Assembly (NCBI GenBank): GCA_945787595.1
Contig: CALZJV010000648.1
Coordinates: forward strand, 1-6,503
Reading direction: 5' to 3'
Length of the DNA stretch: 6,503 bases
From: an uncultured Desulfobacterales bacterium
GTDB taxonomy: Bacteria > Desulfobacterota > Desulfobacteria > Desulfobacterales > JAFDCJ01
This document shows, one piece after another, positions 5,584-6,503 of the stretch. The stretch's first letter is position 1, and each line of letters opens with the position of its first letter. The notes beneath the pieces were generated by a model. That model had not been told where the DNA came from. It ran no database searches and saw only the letters and a program-made list of their open reading frames with translations. The position numbers and the translations under genes are program-made.

Positions 5584-5610
5584 TGGACCCCGCTTCCATA
5601 AGACTCGCCA

Positions 5611-5641
5611 AAACTGCCGTTTTTAAGCGATCCGGCAGTTT
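5611..5641. promoter_or_regulatory. 9-bp inverted repeat in the rrf2 leader
   Basis: AAACTGCCG (5611-5619) and CGGCAGTTT (5633-5641) are perfect inverted copies with a 13-nt loop. They begin 28 nt upstream of the Rrf2 start, within the transcript expected from the minus-strand promoter at 5675-5701. On the minus strand the 3' arm ends in TTTT (5613-5610), so it could act as an attenuator hairpin. It could equally be an operator for a dimeric regulator. Confidence 0.5.
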
Positions 5642-5674
5642 CAGAATTATTTATTCTATATTCTTTTAGTAGGA

Positions 5675-5701
5675 AATATACTCAGGTTGATATCTTGTCA
5701 A
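5675..5701 (-). promoter_or_regulatory. Candidate promoter of the Rrf2-SQR-DUF1641 cluster
   Basis: On the minus strand a perfect TTGACA (5701-5696) is followed after 15 nt by TATATT (5680-5675), or after 17 nt by the poorer TATTTC (5678-5673). It lies about 90-120 nt upstream of the Rrf2 start and just upstream of the inverted repeat at 5611-5641. The short spacer is a feature of some Rrf2/MerR-type regulated promoters, but this is only an inference. Confidence 0.45.
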
Positions 5702-5760
5702 GAAAAAAATTCATTATTTTATAAATTAAGAGAAATTCTTGCATTAAGAAAAAGGCAGTC

Positions 5761-5782
5761 ACCATCTCTACGGGATGGTTTT
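5761..5782 (+). terminator. Terminator-like hairpin between divergent promoters
   Basis: ACCATCTC (5761-5768) pairs with GGGATGGT (5772-5779) around a three-base loop, eight pairs including one T-G, followed by TTTTG. It has the form of a small plus-strand terminator but no gene lies upstream on that strand. It ends immediately before the TTGACA of the next promoter. It may insulate the rightward promoter or end a short untranslated transcript. Confidence 0.4.
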
Positions 5783-5783
5783 G

Positions 5784-5811
5784 TTGACACCTCAATTTTT
5801 AGGGTTATGTT
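5784..5811 (+). promoter_or_regulatory. Sigma-70-like promoter for the rightward operon
   Basis: A perfect TTGACA (5784-5789) is followed after 16 nt by TATGTT (5806-5811), which matches four of six bases of the -10 consensus. Transcription would start near 5818, leaving a leader of about 100 nt before the start codon at 5921. Apart from the hairpin at 5761-5782 and the repeat at 5611-5641, I see nothing else structured in the 337-bp gap 5584-5920, which is very AT-rich. Confidence 0.5.
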
Positions 5812-5920
5812 TAATTTATTAGAAATAAAATCCGCCAAATGCTAATTATACGGGTTTGTGAATTGTAACTGAAAAACTGTTCGTAGTCTGATTTTCATAG
5901 ATGTACAAAAGGAGGTCAAC

Positions 5921-6211
5921 ATGCAAGTTAAAGATTATTGCCGATCCATTGAAGTCGAGCTTCACGGCTGGAAGGCGAAAATGTATGATATGGTTCGCAA
6001 AGTAGATAAACTAAGGGGTTCTGAAAAAGAAAGCGTTGCCGCCCAGGTTGAGGAACTGCATAAGCATATTTCAGATATGGAGCACATCATTGAACAGCTT
6101 CAAACCGAATGCCCGGTAGAATTCGGACCGCAAAAAAAGCAAATCAATGAATCAACAGAGGGCATGAAGAAAAAATATGAAGATGCAATGGCTGCCGTTT
6201 TTCAATTCTAA
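5921..6211 (+). CDS. Small coiled-coil protein, Sll1863-like
   Basis: This 96-aa protein is almost wholly helical. Residues 5-65 carry heptad-like charged and hydrophobic repeats (IEVELHGWKAKMYDMVRKVDKL, broken here as residues 10-31, then AAQVEELHKHISDMEHIIEQL to 60). A break at CPVEFGP (64-70) separates a second helix, 71-91. This resembles the small Sll1863-type stress-response proteins with a conserved GWKAK-like start and a CP break; that match is from memory. There is no signal peptide or membrane segment. The start is secure, with AAGGAGGT at 5909-5916 four nt before the ATG. It is the first gene of an operon with the serine acetyltransferase, whose start lies 17 nt after this stop codon. 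Its role is unknown; it could be a partner or scaffold for the downstream enzyme or an independent stress protein. Confidence 0.7.
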   Translation: MQVKDYCRSIEVELHGWKAKMYDMVRKVDKLRGSEKESVAAQVEELHKHISDMEHIIEQLQTECPVEFGPQKKQINESTEGMKKKYEDAMAAVFQF

Positions 6212-6228
6212 ATGGAGATCATATCCTA

Positions 6229-6503
6229 ATGGTCGAGAGGGTTAATAAAGGAGACGTTTGTAAAATTGATGAACACAACCTGTCTCAGCTCAGAAGCCGG
6301 CTTCCCAGGATCGTTGAAGAAATCATTGAAAGCTGCAGTGACCGGGAATGCTATACTCATGTCGACTATGAGCCGATTCCATCCAGAGAATGTGTCATCG
6401 AAATTATCGACAGGTTGAGGGAAATACTTTTTCCAGGCTATTTCACCAGGGGAAAGCTCGATCCGGTGAATCTGCGTTACAGCATGGGAAAAGCTGCCGC
6501 CAC
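6229..6503 (+). CDS. Serine O-acetyltransferase, N-terminal part (cut by window edge)
   Basis: The frame is open from ATG 6229 to the right edge (91 codons visible). It encodes the helical N-terminal part of an EpsC/CysE-type serine acetyltransferase, which makes O-acetylserine from serine and acetyl-CoA for cysteine synthesis. Recognisable are LRSRLPRIVEEIIES (21-35), the PIPSRECVIEIIDRLREILFPGYF block (about 49-72, here the SRE...LRE...LFPGYF pattern) and NLRYSMG (81-87). The catalytic left-handed beta-helix of hexapeptide repeats would follow beyond the window. GGAG at 6214-6217 lies 11 nt upstream. Cys11, Cys36, Cys41 and Cys55 give a rather cysteine-rich N-terminus. A cysteine synthase gene may follow, as is common, but this is not visible. 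It shares an operon with the coiled-coil gene and is driven away from the SQR cluster. Confidence 0.78.
   Translation, partial: MVERVNKGDVCKIDEHNLSQLRSRLPRIVEEIIESCSDRECYTHVDYEPIPSRECVIEIIDRLREILFPGYFTRGKLDPVNLRYSMGKAAA

Overview
The window looks like chromosomal DNA of an anaerobic, sulfate-reducer-type bacterium, probably Desulfobacterota (Desulfobacterales-like). This is inferred from protein style: a soluble PAS sensor kinase with a cysteine cluster, a stand-alone DRTGG protein, a sulfide:quinone reductase-like flavoprotein paired with a DUF1641 protein, an IscR-like Rrf2 regulator, and an EpsC/CysE-type serine acetyltransferase. No database search was possible. There are no rRNA or tRNA genes, no CRISPR array and no recognisable transposase.

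Layout. Positions 1-281 are non-coding and hold a short degenerate heptamer repeat. A PAS histidine kinase (282-1367, minus) diverges from a small DRTGG-domain gene (1540-1887, plus) across a 172-bp region carrying a good minus-strand promoter. Positions 1888-2527 form a 640-bp gene-free stretch dense in inverted repeats. Its centrepiece (1967-2072) folds into a four-way junction with no unpaired base at the branch point. A hypothetical beta-plus-coiled-coil protein follows (2528-2971, minus).

Positions 3150-5583 are a minus-strand sulfur cluster read in the order Rrf2 regulator, SQR-like flavoprotein, DUF1641 protein, ending at a clear intrinsic terminator (3154-3176). On the other side of a 337-bp regulatory region with a TTGACA promoter element on each strand, a 96-aa coiled-coil protein and the start of a serine O-acetyltransferase run rightward off the window.

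How the genes may work together (inference): the SQR-like protein would oxidise sulfide at the membrane with the DUF1641 protein as partner. The rightward operon would make O-acetylserine, the acceptor that captures sulfide as cysteine. An Fe-S-type Rrf2 regulator between them suits a sulfide, cysteine or Fe-S controlled locus. However, this Rrf2 protein lacks about 23 residues covering the DNA-recognition helix and most of the wing, while its frame and three cysteines are intact. It is therefore a damaged regulator, a protein with a changed role, or an assembly error. The Rrf2 deletion and the four-way-junction element are the two observations most worth following up.
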